A stretch of DNA of 64,000 nt from Corynebacterium xerosis NBRC 16721 = ATCC 373 (lineage in GTDB: Bacteria; Actinomycetota; Actinomycetes; Mycobacteriales; Mycobacteriaceae), in the NCBI RefSeq assembly GCF_001552415.1, contig NZ_BCRD01000001.1, positions 372,001 through 436,000 on the forward strand. The letters run 5' to 3'. Shown here one piece after another: positions 1 to 8,713 of this stretch; within the stretch, counting starts at the first letter, position 1; each line of letters opens with the position of its first letter. Made by a program: the position numbers and the translations under genes. The notes under the pieces were generated by a model, which saw nothing but the letters and a program-made list of their open reading frames with translations, was not told the DNA's origin and searched no databases.

Positions 1-2
1 GT

Positions 3-275
3 GTAAAGCAGGAGGGAGATCAGGGAATGGCGGCGCTCCGGTACTTCGAGGCGTTCATCGAGGGGACGGAGTTTCAACTCGAGCGCTGCGCGGAACGCGG
101 TGGCTTCCGGTGGGCTCCGAATGTGCGGACGTCGGCGCGCATCATCGTTCACTCCTTGTTCGGCGTCGCAACGGCGCGCATCATCGGTGCGGAGCTCGAT
201 GCCGGATCCTTCGAGTTCGAGGAGACCATGAACACGTACCTGTCGATGCTGGAGGCGCTCCAGGTCCCCAACTGA
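3..275 (+). CDS. C-terminal part of a probable TetR-type regulator (5' end outside window)
   Basis: The frame is open from the first bases of the window to a TGA at 273-275. An internal ATG lies at 27, but the reading continues upstream without a stop, so this is most likely the tail of a longer protein. The visible ~91 residues are helical and amphipathic (FEAFIEGTEFQLERCAER, then a segment with SLFGVATARIIGAELD), which resembles the ligand-binding C-terminal helices of TetR/AcrR regulators. No DNA-binding domain is visible. The family call is inference from the helical pattern only; a short independent protein starting at 27 is the alternative. Confidence 0.4.
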   Translation, partial: VKQEGDQGMAALRYFEAFIEGTEFQLERCAERGGFRWAPNVRTSARIIVHSLFGVATARIIGAELDAGSFEFEETMNTYLSMLEALQVPN

Positions 276-317
276 GTCATCCGGCCTCTGGCTCGGGGCC
301 CTGCCGCCGGTGGCGGC

Positions 318-989
318 TCAGCGATCCCTGACCTTGATGTCGCCGAACACGAGAACGCCGTCGAGAATCACGGTCAGGCCGTTCGCCGGGGCGGTCGACG
401 ACGTCTTGATGCTCACCTCCCCCAGAATCGAGGTCGTGCGATCGACGACGATGGTGCCCGGCGGGACGATGACGGTCGCGTCGGAGAAAGCGGACTGGAA
501 ATCCAACTCGATTCGGGCCGCAGGCCAGTTGGCCTCCCGCAGATCGAGTTTCACGTCGCCAAAAATGCCCCACCACGTCGTCGTCGCCTGCGGTGCCCAC
601 CGCCCGGTGAACGTCTTGTCGGAGAAGATCGCCGGCGTGCCGGACTGCCGGTCATCATCCGGGGTGGGCCCCACCAGTTCCTTTCCCGGCGCAGCCCCGT
701 CGGCCGGACGCGGCCGGTACGGGTCGGGGTTGCGGTAGGGGTTCGCGGACTGGGCCGGTGGCCCCGGCGACGGGGAGCGCCCCGTTTCGGGCGCCCGGGC
801 AGACTCGAGGCGTTCGAGGCGGCCGGCGACGGCGTCGAGTTCCGTCGAATCATCATCGTGGCCGGCGTCCCACACCCGACCGCACAGGGAGTCGTACTCG
901 TCGATGGTCATTTCCCCGCGCCCGACCGCGACTTCGAGTCGGGCTTGAAGGCTCTCGCGACGACCGGGGCTCGGGGTGGAATGTGTCAT
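318..989 (-). CDS. DUF1707 protein with LiaF-like C-terminal domain
   Basis: The 223-residue protein has an N-terminal DUF1707-like helical module (residues ~8-60, RLEVAVGRGEMTIDEYDSL). A proline/serine-rich linker with NPYRNPDPYRPRP follows at ~70-110. The C-terminal beta-rich domain (~120-223) resembles the LiaF/DUF2154 cell-wall-active-antibiotic response domain (FSDKTFTGRW, a WWGIFGDVKLDLR stretch, VDRTTSILGEVSIKT). Such proteins are associated with envelope-stress sensing in actinobacteria; no transmembrane segment is visible, so it may be cytosolic or peripheral. It starts at the ATG at 987-989 and is divergent from the PhoH gene. The precise role is unknown. Confidence 0.75.
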   Translation of the reverse strand: MTHSTPSPGRRESLQARLEVAVGRGEMTIDEYDSLCGRVWDAGHDDDSTELDAVAGRLERLESARAPETGRSPSPGPPAQSANPYRNPDPYRPRPADGAAPGKELVGPTPDDDRQSGTPAIFSDKTFTGRWAPQATTTWWGIFGDVKLDLREANWPAARIELDFQSAFSDATVIVPPGTIVVDRTTSILGEVSIKTSSTAPANGLTVILDGVLVFGDIKVRDR

Positions 990-1050
990 GGGGCCAAATT
1001 ACCCGCTTCCGAGTGCCCCCGGCGACATTCGGAGGTGACGGCGGTCGAAG

Positions 1051-1061
1051 CGTCGTAAAGC
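1051..1061 (+). repeat. Dispersed motif CGTCGTAAAGC, intergenic copy
   Basis: An exact copy of the 11-bp motif lies in the divergent region between the DUF1707 gene and the PhoH-PIN gene. It belongs to the dispersed family described in the findings. Confidence 0.8.
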
Positions 1062-1196
1062 ACCTGTGCTGGGCAAACGACCGGGCGCCGGATAGTTAAC
1101 GCGCTGTTCATCTTCCACCAATGTGATTTCCACCTCGCGTCCTTACCCTGGCGCTCGTCCGGCAGGGGGAAGCTGCCGGACGGAACAGGAGCCACG

Positions 1197-2651
1197 TTGC
1201 GTACCACGACCGCGACCACTGACCGAACCCCTCTGATCCGGGATGGGGAGGTGGTGGACGCGGGCGCGACGACGCGCGGCGGCACCATCGCTTCAGCCCG
1301 GCCCTCCGACGGGACCGCCGACCACCGGCGCCGGGACACCGCATTGCGCACCTACGTGCTGGACACGTCGGTGCTGCTGTCCGACCCGCATGCGCTGCGG
1401 AAATTCGCCGAGCACTCCGTTGTGCTGCCGCTGGTGGTGATCAACGAGCTGGAGGCCAAGCGGCACCACCCCGAACTGGGTTGGTTCGCCCGCACGGCGC
1501 TGCGCCAGCTGGAGGATCTGCGCCACCGGCACGAACGCCTGGACCTGCCGGTGCCCGCCAACGAAGACGGCGGCACCCTGCAGGTCGAGCTGAATCACAC
1601 GGACCCGTCGGTGCTGCCGGCGGGTTTTCGCAATGACGCCAACGATCACCGCATCCTGGCCTGTGCCCTGAACTTCCGGGCGGAGGGCCACGACACGGTG
1701 CTGGTGACCAAGGACATTCCGCTGCGCGTGAAGGCCGGTGCGGTGGGGCTGCCCGCCGACGAGTACCACGCGCAGGATGTGGTGGTCACCGGTTACACGG
1801 GGCTGGCGGAGGTGGGCGCGGCGTCGGAGGACATCGACGCGCTGTTCCGCAATGGCTTCGTGCAGCTTCGCGACGACGCCGCCACCGCCGACGGCGTGCC
1901 CGCCCGGGAGCTGCCGGTGCATTGCGGGGTGCAGCTGACCGCAGGCACGCAGTCGGCGCTGGGCCGAATTCTGCCGGGTGGCGGTGTGCGGCTGGTGCGC
2001 GGCGACCTGGAGGCCTTCGGTCTGCGGGGCCGTTCGGCGGAGCAGCGCATCGCGCTGGATCTGCTTCTCGACGACGAGGTGGGCATCGTCTCGCTGGGCG
2101 GGCGCGCCGGCACCGGGAAGTCCGCGCTGGCGTTGTGCGCCGGCCTGGAGGCGGTGATGGAGCATGGCAGGCACCGCAAGATCGTGGTGTTCCGCCCGCT
2201 CTACGCCGTTGGCGGCCAGAACCTGGGGTACTTGCCCGGGTCGGAGAGCGAGAAGATGAACCCCTGGGCGCAGGCGGTGTACGACACGTTGGAGGGGCTG
2301 GTCAGCCCGAACGTCATGGAGGAGATCCAGGCGCGCGGGATGCTGGAGGTGCTGCCGTTGACGCACATCCGCGGGCGCAGCCTGCACGACAGCTACGTCA
2401 TCGTCGACGAGGCGCAGTCGCTGGAGCGCAACGTGCTGCTCACGGTGCTGTCGCGCCTGGGGGCGAACTCGCGGGTGGTGCTCACCCATGACGTCGCGCA
2501 GCGGGACAATCTGCGGGTCGGGCGCCACGACGGCGTGGCGGCGATCATCGAGAAGCTCAAGGACAACGATCTTTTCGGCCATGTGACGCTGCAGCGGTCG
2601 GAGCGGTCGCGCATCGCGGAGCTGGTGACCAACCTGCTCGAGGAGGAATAG
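1197..2651 (+). CDS. PhoH family protein with N-terminal PIN domain (PhoH2-type)
   Basis: A 484-residue fusion of a PIN ribonuclease domain (residues ~52-190, beginning [12 protein letters not shown] with the first catalytic Asp, and [10 protein letters not shown] carrying later acidic residues) to a PhoH-type P-loop ATPase. Walker A is [12 protein letters not shown] near residue 303 and Walker B is [11 protein letters not shown] near 400. PhoH2 proteins of actinobacteria act as ATP-dependent RNA helicase/ribonucleases, often in toxin-antitoxin-like settings; no antitoxin-like partner is visible here. The TTG start at 1197 is supported by AGGAG at 1187-1191, five bases upstream. The first ~45 residues are unconserved-looking and the start could be later. 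Confidence 0.9.
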   Translation: MRTTTATTDRTPLIRDGEVVDAGATTRGGTIASARPSDGTADHRRRDTALRTYVLDTSVLLSDPHALRKFAEHSVVLPLVVINELEAKRHHPELGWFARTALRQLEDLRHRHERLDLPVPANEDGGTLQVELNHTDPSVLPAGFRNDANDHRILACALNFRAEGHDTVLVTKDIPLRVKAGAVGLPADEYHAQDVVVTGYTGLAEVGAASEDIDALFRNGFVQLRDDAATADGVPARELPVHCGVQLTAGTQSALGRILPGGGVRLVRGDLEAFGLRGRSAEQRIALDLLLDDEVGIVSLGGRAGTGKSALALCAGLEAVMEHGRHRKIVVFRPLYAVGGQNLGYLPGSESEKMNPWAQAVYDTLEGLVSPNVMEEIQARGMLEVLPLTHIRGRSLHDSYVIVDEAQSLERNVLLTVLSRLGANSRVVLTHDVAQRDNLRVGRHDGVAAIIEKLKDNDLFGHVTLQRSERSRIAELVTNLLEEE

Positions 2652-2847
2652 GGAGGGACCCGCCGCCGCCCCGGCCTCCCGCGCGGGACCGCCGCCGCCT
2701 CGGCCTCCTCCTGCCGACACCTGCCGGGCGGGCGGTCACCGCATTCGGCCCCTGTCTTCGCGGGGGCCGTTTCCACATTCGGGGCATTTGGCAACCGGTC
2801 GCAGAAAACGCCCCCACCGCCGCTCGACGGGGGCTATCGTTCGGGCC

Positions 2848-4545
2848 ATGAACCATTCCGTGAAGGAAACCGACATCCTGATCATCGGCGCGGGCTTCTC
2901 CGGCCTCGCCACCGGAACCAACCTGCTGCGCGAGGGCATCGAGGATTTCCGGATCATCGACCGCGGCCACGAGGTCGGCGGGACCTGGCGCGACAACACC
3001 TACCCGGGTGCGGCATGCGATGTGCCCAGCCACCTGTACTCCCTGTCGTTCGCGCAGGACTTCGACTGGTCGCGCAGCTTCGGCACGCAGCCGGAGATCG
3101 CCGACTACCAGCGCAGCGTCGCGGTGGAGGAGGGCCTGTACCCGCACATCGATTTCCGCACGGAGATGGTCGATGCCCGCTGGGACGATGCCGCGGGCCG
3201 CTGGCTGGTGACCACGCGCCAGCTTCCGCATCAGGTCGACGCCGGTGACGCCGTCACCGGGGTGGCGACGTCCGGGGAGAACGTGGACAAGGTCTTCGGG
3301 AAGGGCTCCGCCGCTGGTGCCGCCGGTGCCTCCGGAGCGAACGGCGCCGCCGGCGCTGATGGAGCCACTGGGCCTGATGGAGCCACTGGAGCCAATGGCA
3401 CCGCCCCGGAGACCACCACGTGGTCGGTGCGCGAACTGGTGCTCGGCGTCGGCGCATTGTGCGAGCCGCGCCTGCCGGACATCGAGGGCATCGGGGAATT
3501 CGAGGGCAAGATCTTCCACTCCGCGCGGTGGGACCACGACGCGGACCTGCGCGGAAAGCGCGTTGCGGTGATCGGCACGGGCGCCTCGGCGATCCAGATC
3601 GTCCCGAAGATCGCGCCGTTCGTCGGCCACCTGGACGTCTACCAGCGCACGGCGCCGTTCGTGATCCCGCGCCTGGACCGCGCCTACTTCGGGTGGGAGC
3701 GTGCCGCGCTGCGCAACGTGCCCGGCCTGCGGAAGGTGGTTCGCGGGCAGGACTGGTTCTTCCGCGAGATGCAGATTCCCGGCCTGACCAGGAACGAGCA
3801 CCTCATGGCGCCGATCAAGGCGGCCGCGCTGGGCATGCTGCGGGTGCAGGTCCGCGACCGCGAGCTGCGGGAGAAGCTGACCCCGAAGTTCACCATCGGC
3901 TGCAAGCGCATGCTGATCTCGAACACGTACTTCCCGGCGATCGCCCGCGACAACGTCGACCTGGTCACCGATCCGATCCAGCGGGTCAACGCTCATTCGA
4001 TCACCACCGCCGACGGCACCGAGCGCCCCATCGACGTCCTGATCGTGTGCACCGGCTTCCACGTCACCGATTCGCCGACGTTCGAGCTGGTTCACGGCCG
4101 CGAGGGCGAGTCGCTGTCGCAGATGTGGGGGCGCGAGGGCATGAGCGCGCACAAGGGCACGACCATCCACGGTTTCCCCAACCTGTCGGTGCTGATGGGC
4201 CCGGCTACGGGTCTGGGACATTCGTCGATGATCTACATGATCGAGTCCCAGGTGAATTACTTCATGGACATGCTCAAGACCAAGCGCCGCCATGGCGCCG
4301 ACGTCGCCGAGGTGTCCGCGCGGGCCCAGGGCGAGTGGAACGACTGGATCCGCGACCGGTTGCCGGAGACCGTGTGGGTCACCGGCTGTGGCTCCTGGTA
4401 CCTCGACGAGCACGGCAACGCCCCTGCGGTGTGGCCCAGCTGGACCTGGAAGTTCCGCGCGAAGACGAAGAAGTTCGACGCTTCGTCGTATGACCTTCGC
4501 GTGGCCAAGCCGGCCCCGGCGGTCGAGGCGGCGGGCGCCCGCTAG
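2848..4545 (+). CDS. Flavin-containing (Baeyer-Villiger type) monooxygenase with collagen-like insert
   Basis: This FAD- and NADPH-dependent monooxygenase of 565 residues carries the FAD Rossmann motif GAGFSG (~14-19), GGTWRDNTYPGAACDVPS, and the Baeyer-Villiger fingerprint FEGKIFHSARWDHD (~218-231). The NADP motif GTGASAIQ follows near 244. Family members insert oxygen next to ketones or oxidise heteroatoms; the substrate cannot be read from sequence. Residues ~157-186 are ten perfect Gly-X-Y triplets, which do not belong to the fold and sit between two conserved blocks. The ATG at 2848 is seven bases after TATCGT, suggesting a leaderless mRNA; no Shine-Dalgarno is visible. The stop overlaps the stop of the convergent hydrolase by four bases. 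Confidence 0.9.
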   Translation: MNHSVKETDILIIGAGFSGLATGTNLLREGIEDFRIIDRGHEVGGTWRDNTYPGAACDVPSHLYSLSFAQDFDWSRSFGTQPEIADYQRSVAVEEGLYPHIDFRTEMVDARWDDAAGRWLVTTRQLPHQVDAGDAVTGVATSGENVDKVFGKGSAAGAAGASGANGAAGADGATGPDGATGANGTAPETTTWSVRELVLGVGALCEPRLPDIEGIGEFEGKIFHSARWDHDADLRGKRVAVIGTGASAIQIVPKIAPFVGHLDVYQRTAPFVIPRLDRAYFGWERAALRNVPGLRKVVRGQDWFFREMQIPGLTRNEHLMAPIKAAALGMLRVQVRDRELREKLTPKFTIGCKRMLISNTYFPAIARDNVDLVTDPIQRVNAHSITTADGTERPIDVLIVCTGFHVTDSPTFELVHGREGESLSQMWGREGMSAHKGTTIHGFPNLSVLMGPATGLGHSSMIYMIESQVNYFMDMLKTKRRHGADVAEVSARAQGEWNDWIRDRLPETVWVTGCGSWYLDEHGNAPAVWPSWTWKFRAKTKKFDASSYDLRVAKPAPAVEAAGAR

Positions 4546-5351
4546 GCCCCGGCGCTGCGGCGGATGCAGTCGGCGATGGTGGGGCCGTCGTCGACCATCG
4601 GCACGTGGCCGAGCCCCGGCAGCAGGTGCAGCGGCACGTCCGGCAGCACCTCGAAGTGGCGCTTCCAACCGCGCATGAGCGTCAGGTCGGTGGTGCCCCA
4701 GAAAACCGTCTGGGGCGCGCCGGCGACGTCGGGGGAGTAGTCGAAACTGGCCTTCAGGCCGTGGTCGATGACCTTGTTGCCCAGCATGTTCTTCGCGTCA
4801 CGGGCCACTGCGTCGGGGGCCAGTCGCCACGGCTTCGACGAGAACATGCCGAACATCGCCGTGCGGCCCACCGCCGTCTTCGCCATCAGAGGCAGCACCG
4901 GCTTCAACGCCCGGCCGACGCCGCGCAGCGCCAGGAACTGCGCCACCGTCCGGCGCTGGTCCCACGGGCCGTGGAAGAATCCCGCCGGATTGAAGGCGGT
5001 CGCCGACGCCGCGTGCCCGCGCCGGGCCAGTTCCAACGCCAGATATCCGCCCAGCGAATTGCCCGCCACATGGGGCGTTTCGCCGTCGACGGACACGAGG
5101 CGCAGGAATTCGGCGAGTTCGTCGATCATGCGCTCGCCGACTTCGTCGTCAAGCGAATCGGGATCCGGCGTCTCGCCGTGGCCCGGCAGATCGATGGCCA
5201 CCACGCGGAAGTGATCGACGAGACCGGGCAACACGTCGTCCCAGGCGTGGCGCGAATGGCAGATCCCGTGGATGAGCACCAGCGTGGGGCCCGAACCGTG
5301 GATGGAATGGGCGATGGTCGACGGTGCCGCAGTGTCGTTGTCGTTCGTCAT
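4542..5351 (-). CDS. Alpha/beta hydrolase
   Basis: A 269-residue alpha/beta-fold hydrolase with the oxyanion region HGICHS near residue 29, nucleophile elbow GNSLGG (Ser ~99) and the C-terminal catalytic His in PGLGHVP. LPGHGETPDP is typical of the esterase/lipase or C-C hydrolase branches. A GTG two codons upstream (5357) is an alternative start. It converges on the monooxygenase with overlapping stops, so the two may be co-inherited: Baeyer-Villiger monooxygenases make esters or lactones that such hydrolases can open (inference). The coding sequence contains an exact copy of the dispersed motif at 5144-5154, reading Ser-Leu-Asp-Asp in this protein. Confidence 0.85.
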   Translation of the reverse strand: MTNDNDTAAPSTIAHSIHGSGPTLVLIHGICHSRHAWDDVLPGLVDHFRVVAIDLPGHGETPDPDSLDDEVGERMIDELAEFLRLVSVDGETPHVAGNSLGGYLALELARRGHAASATAFNPAGFFHGPWDQRRTVAQFLALRGVGRALKPVLPLMAKTAVGRTAMFGMFSSKPWRLAPDAVARDAKNMLGNKVIDHGLKASFDYSPDVAGAPQTVFWGTTDLTLMRGWKRHFEVLPDVPLHLLPGLGHVPMVDDGPTIADCIRRSAGA

Positions 5352-5432
5352 GGGCACCAGGCTATTGCAGGTGAAACGACCTCGCGGGAGTTCCGGCGGA
5401 TCCGGGCGACTTCGCCGCCCGCGGCCCGCCGC

Positions 5433-6518
5433 CTATTCGCCCTTGTTGGTCTCGGCCAGGCGGCGGCGCTGCGGGAAGTCCGGTGCGGCGACGGTGGCCT
5501 CGAGCGTCGCCTGGTCGGCGTAGGACGCCGTCGCACCCAGCGACCGGACGGCCAGCGAACCTGCGGCGGTGCCCAGCGCGACGGCCCGTTCGGCGCTGCC
5601 GCCGCGGGCGAGCTCGGCGGCGATGGTGCCGGCGAACGCGTCACCGGCACCCGTGGTGTCCACGATTTCCTCGGCCGGGACGGTCAGCGATGGCTGGTGC
5701 CACACGATGCCGTCGCCGCCGTCGACCTCGGCGCGGGCGTAGACGCAGCCCTTGTCGCCCATGGAGATGACCACCGACGGGCAGTACTGCAGCAGTGAAT
5801 CGATCTGCGAGGGCAGGTCGCCGCGGCGGATTCCTTCGGCGGCGCCGAGCTTGCGCAGGATCTCCCACGCCTCGGTTTCGTTGACGATCAGCGGGTCGGC
5901 GCTGTCGATCAGCGTGGGCGTCACCACGGTCACCGGCGCGAGGTTGAGGATGAACCGCGTGCCGTGCAGGTTGGCGATCATGCCCAGCTGTTCGGTGGCC
6001 TCCGGGCGCAGCTCTCCCTGGGCCAGCAGCACGTCGGCCTCGGCGATTTCCTGGGTGAACTCGAGCGGGTCGGTGACGGTGTTGGCGCCGCGGGAGACGA
6101 AGACCATGTGGTCGCCCTCGGGGGTCATGGCGATGTACGCGGTGCCGGTGGGTTCGTCCCAGGTGGTCTGCACGGAGTGGGCGTCGACGCCGTTGGCGGA
6201 CAGCTCCGCCAGCACCAGGTCCGCGGCGGGGTCTTCGCCGACGGTGCCGGCCATGACCGCGCGCACTCCGGCGTGTGCGACGGCCGACGCCTGGTTGGCT
6301 CCCTTGCCGCCGAGGGCGCGGGAGTCGTTGTCGACGATGGCGGATTCACCGGGCACCGGGAACTCCGGAACCTGGGCGAGGTGGTCCTGGTGCAGCGAGC
6401 CGCAGATGACCACGGTCGGCTCATCGGGGTCGGTGTCCGGCATGAGCCGCTCGACGGTGGCGTCGATGGGCCGGATGGTGCGGTGCGTGCCGGGGGTGGG
6501 GCGATCTTCATGCTGCAT
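5433..6518 (-). CDS. rbsK: Ribokinase (PfkB family sugar kinase)
   Basis: A 361-residue PfkB-family kinase. The N-terminal sugar-binding signature is present (GGKGANQASAVAHAG), as are NETEAWEI and the C-terminal PfkB signature with the anion hole and catalytic Asp (DTTGAGDAFAGTIAAEL). Ribokinase phosphorylates D-ribose at O5 for entry into the pentose phosphate pathway. The first ~34 residues precede the fold (PTVVICGSLHQDH begins the first strand), so the true start could be the internal Met just before it. No ribose transporter or repressor lies beside it, so the substrate assignment within the family is likely but not proven. Confidence 0.85.
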   Translation of the reverse strand: MQHEDRPTPGTHRTIRPIDATVERLMPDTDPDEPTVVICGSLHQDHLAQVPEFPVPGESAIVDNDSRALGGKGANQASAVAHAGVRAVMAGTVGEDPAADLVLAELSANGVDAHSVQTTWDEPTGTAYIAMTPEGDHMVFVSRGANTVTDPLEFTQEIAEADVLLAQGELRPEATEQLGMIANLHGTRFILNLAPVTVVTPTLIDSADPLIVNETEAWEILRKLGAAEGIRRGDLPSQIDSLLQYCPSVVISMGDKGCVYARAEVDGGDGIVWHQPSLTVPAEEIVDTTGAGDAFAGTIAAELARGGSAERAVALGTAAGSLAVRSLGATASYADQATLEATVAAPDFPQRRRLAETNKGE

Positions 6519-6664
6519 GCCCCCAACTCTGCCACGGGCGGGGAAGGGGTGCCCGCCGCGACCACCCGATTTACGGTCCGGAGGGAGCCCCGGGGTTGGG
6601 TTCCGGCGGGTGGCGGCGCGGCGCGCGCGGTTGGTTGTCGTGGGCCGGTGGTGCCGGTGGCATT

Positions 6665-6675
6665 GCTTGACGACG
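6665..6675 (-). repeat. Dispersed motif (GCTTGACGACG on +), intergenic copy
   Basis: An exact copy of the dispersed motif, in reverse orientation, lies about 100 bp upstream of the tRNA gene. The 250-bp gap 6519-6768 otherwise shows no gene; TAGATT at 6711-6716 is a possible -10 for the tRNA. Confidence 0.75.
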
Positions 6676-6768
6676 GTGATGGCACTGCCGCAGTGGCGTG
6701 CTTGCTAGATTATTGCGGTGCGGCACCGCCGCGATCGCCGAGGTGCGGCAGCGCCGCTTTTCGGGATC

Positions 6769-6842
6769 GCCCCTGTAGCTCAGTCGGTTAGAGCCGTGGA
6801 CTCATAATCCATAGGTCGCGGGTTCGAGCCCCGCCGGGGGCA
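6769..6842 (+). tRNA. tRNA with CAU anticodon (Ile2 or elongator Met)
   Basis: A complete cloverleaf is readable: acceptor GCCCCTG pairs with CGGGGGC, the D arm is GCTC/GAGC, the anticodon stem is GTGGA/TCCAT with loop CTCATAA (anticodon CAU), and the T arm is GCGGG/CCCGC with loop TTCGAGC. The discriminator is A and CCA is not encoded. CAU can be elongator Met or the lysidine-modified minor Ile tRNA. The G1-C72 start and loop fit either; I lean slightly to Ile2 but cannot decide by eye. Confidence 0.93.
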
Positions 6843-6851
6843 CGCACGAAA

Positions 6852-6888
6852 AATGCCGCCCCACCTGCATTCGAGGTGGGGCGGCATT
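6852..6888 (-). terminator. Rho-independent terminator of the TRIC channel gene
   Basis: A perfect 15-bp stem (AATGCCGCCCCACCT with its complement) closes a 7-nt loop. On the minus strand it is followed by a run of T, as expected for termination of the gene ending at 6911. It may also stop transcription from the tRNA on the plus strand. Confidence 0.85.
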
Positions 6889-6910
6889 GTCGTTGAATCG
6901 GGGGAGCCCG

Positions 6911-7630
6911 TCAGCGGGCGGCCCCGTCGTCCCCCATGGCATCCCCGGTGCCGCCGGTGGAGTTGCGGCCGCCCCAGCGGAAGAAGCTCCACAGGCGCTG
7001 GCTGGGGTCGCGCTGGTAGTCGCGTTCCTGGTAGTCGAAGACGGGGAGGCTCCAGCTCTTCCAGATCGACAGCAGGCGGGTGATGAACGCGACCAGCACG
7101 GAGATGATGATCGTCGCCGTCTCCGACGCCCCCAGCCAGTCCAGCGCGAAATACACGATCGTGGCCAGCAGCGCGATGGAGGCGTAGAGCTCCTTCTGGA
7201 ACACCAGCGGCACGCGGTCGCACAGCAGGTCGCGCAGCACGCCGCCGAAGGCGCCGGTGAGCACCGCGGCGACGACGGCGATGATGAAGCCGTGGCCCAT
7301 CTCCAGTGCCACACGGATGCCGATGACGGCGAACGCGGACAGGCCGATGCCGTCGAGGACCAGGAACAGCACCCGGAAGTGCTGCATCAGGAAGGAAATG
7401 GACACCGTCAGAATCGCCGCGCCGATGATGACCAGCAGATACTGCGGGTCTTCGACCCACACCAATGGGTAGTGGCCGAGCACCAGGTCGCGGATCGTGC
7501 CCCCGCCGATTGCGGTGACGCAGGCGATGGTGGATACGCCGAAGAGGTCCATTTTCTGGCGACCGGCGGCCAGTGCGCCGGTCATTCCTTCGGCGGTGAT
7601 GCCGATGACCCACAAGACATGGAGCAGCAT
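6911..7630 (-). CDS. TRIC-type cation channel family protein (UPF0126)
   Basis: A 239-residue integral membrane protein with about seven hydrophobic segments in two related halves. Each half carries the UPF0126 glycine motif: AIGGGTIRDLVLG near residue 41 and GAFGGVLRDLLC in the second half. Prokaryotic TRIC proteins form trimeric potassium-permeable channels; members were earlier listed as hypothetical YadS/YicG. The C-terminal ~30 residues are hydrophilic. It starts at the ATG at 7628-7630 and is followed by a strong terminator. Confidence 0.85.
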   Translation of the reverse strand: MLLHVLWVIGITAEGMTGALAAGRQKMDLFGVSTIACVTAIGGGTIRDLVLGHYPLVWVEDPQYLLVIIGAAILTVSISFLMQHFRVLFLVLDGIGLSAFAVIGIRVALEMGHGFIIAVVAAVLTGAFGGVLRDLLCDRVPLVFQKELYASIALLATIVYFALDWLGASETATIIISVLVAFITRLLSIWKSWSLPVFDYQERDYQRDPSQRLWSFFRWGGRNSTGGTGDAMGDDGAAR

Positions 7631-7670
7631 GTCTCAACGGTAGACCATGGGCGACGAAACCCTGGCCCCG

Positions 7671-7752
7671 GAACACGCGCCGAGAGCACGAGCACGGCAA
7701 CGCGGACTCGGGAACACGGGCCGAGAGCGCGAGACCGGCAGCGCGGACCCGG
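7671..7752. repeat. Imperfect tandem duplication, 41 bp x 2
   Basis: Two adjacent copies starting GAACACG at 7671 and 7712 differ at a handful of positions. They lie between the TRIC gene start and the 3' end of the DUF305 gene. No function is evident. Confidence 0.7.
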
Positions 7753-7768
7753 GGCCATGCCCCCGGGG

Positions 7769-8482
7769 TCAGGCGCCGAGGAGCTTCTTCATCTCGTCGA
7801 TCTCCTTCTTCTGGGAATCGACGACGTTTTCCGCCAGCGCGCGGGTGGGCTCGTTTTCGCCGTCGCGGATGACGTCTTCCGCCATGGCCACGGCGCCTTC
7901 GTGGTGCTCGATCATGTCCTCGAGGAAGAGCCGGTCGAATTCCGGGCCCTGGGCCTCTGCGAGTTGCTGCATCGCCTCGTCGGAAAGCATGCCCTGCATG
8001 TCCTCGCCGGACTCGCCGTGGCCCTCGTGCCCGTCGTGCGGCTCGTGGACGGAGGGGGCGGTGGGATCCTCGCCCCAGGCGGCGAGACGGGCGCTCATCT
8101 GCTCGATCTCGCGGCTCTGCGCTTTGGCGATCTTCTTGCCCAGCTCGATGATGTCGGCGTTGTCGGTGCGGCCTTCGATGAGCCCGGACATGGCCACCGC
8201 CTGCTGGTGGTGGGCCATCATCATGCGGTTGAAGGAGACGTCGGCGTCGTTGTGGGGGCCAGCGTCCTCGGCCTCCGGCATCTCCGTTTCCGGCTGCGAC
8301 GAGGCGGCCGCCGCGCCGGGGGAGGGCGACGTGCCGTCGGCGGCGGCGTCGGCGGATGCGGCCGTCGCGGCGGTGCCGTTGGCCGCGTCATCAGCGTCGT
8401 CGGCGGCGCAGGCGGTCATCGCGAGGGTGATGGCGGCGGTGCCGGCCAGCGCCAGGCCGCGGAGAATTCGTTTCTCGTTCAT
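7769..8482 (-). CDS. DUF305 domain lipoprotein
   Basis: A 237-residue secreted lipoprotein with an N-terminal signal sequence and lipobox LAMTAC (Cys ~25). A low-complexity Ala/Asp/Ser linker follows, then a DUF305 four-helix domain from residue ~85. The family's histidine/methionine motifs are visible: FNRMMMAHHQQAVAM, and MIEHHEGAVAMAEDVI in the second half. DUF305 proteins are ferritin-like surface proteins often associated with copper; metal binding here is inference from the His/Met pattern. Residues ~157-170 are additionally His-rich (HEPHDGHEGHGESGE). No metal exporter is adjacent. Confidence 0.85.
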   Translation of the reverse strand: MNEKRILRGLALAGTAAITLAMTACAADDADDAANGTAATAASADAAADGTSPSPGAAAASSQPETEMPEAEDAGPHNDADVSFNRMMMAHHQQAVAMSGLIEGRTDNADIIELGKKIAKAQSREIEQMSARLAAWGEDPTAPSVHEPHDGHEGHGESGEDMQGMLSDEAMQQLAEAQGPEFDRLFLEDMIEHHEGAVAMAEDVIRDGENEPTRALAENVVDSQKKEIDEMKKLLGA

Positions 8483-8676
8483 GCGTCCACTGTGCCACCA
8501 AGTGCGACTCCGGTGTGGAGCGCCTCGTCAGCGGGGTTGCGCATGCGGTCAACGGGGTCGCGTACTCGGTTCCGGATGGCGGTGCCCTGCGTCGGATGCC
8601 TGGTTCGGCGGCGCGTTCATCGACGACGTGACCGCCGTCACTGCACCGCCGACGACGTTGCCCCGCTCACCGATCG

Positions 8677-8706
8677 TTGACAGACCAACTTGTCTGGTTC
8701 TACGGT
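8677..8706 (+). promoter_or_regulatory. Strong promoter-like sequence upstream of the symporter
   Basis: TTGACA at 8677-8682 and TACGGT at 8701-8706 are separated by 18 bp. The expected transcription start falls at about 8713, directly at an ATG at 8714, so the transcript would begin with a leaderless small ORF. GACA and TGTC at 8679-8682 and 8691-8694 form short inverted arms inside the promoter, a possible repressor site. The rest of the 560-bp gap 8483-9042 shows no other gene. Confidence 0.55.
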
Positions 8707-8713
8707 ATCCCCC

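Noticed and set aside
2557..4668. A minus-strand frame of about 700 codons opposite the monooxygenase
   Set aside because: The monooxygenase motifs are clear on the plus strand; this frame is Arg/His/Ala-rich with no domains.
6665..6675. GCTTGACGACG as a -35 promoter box because it contains TTGAC
   Set aside because: Most copies lie inside genes or in the wrong place or orientation, with no -10 at the right spacing.
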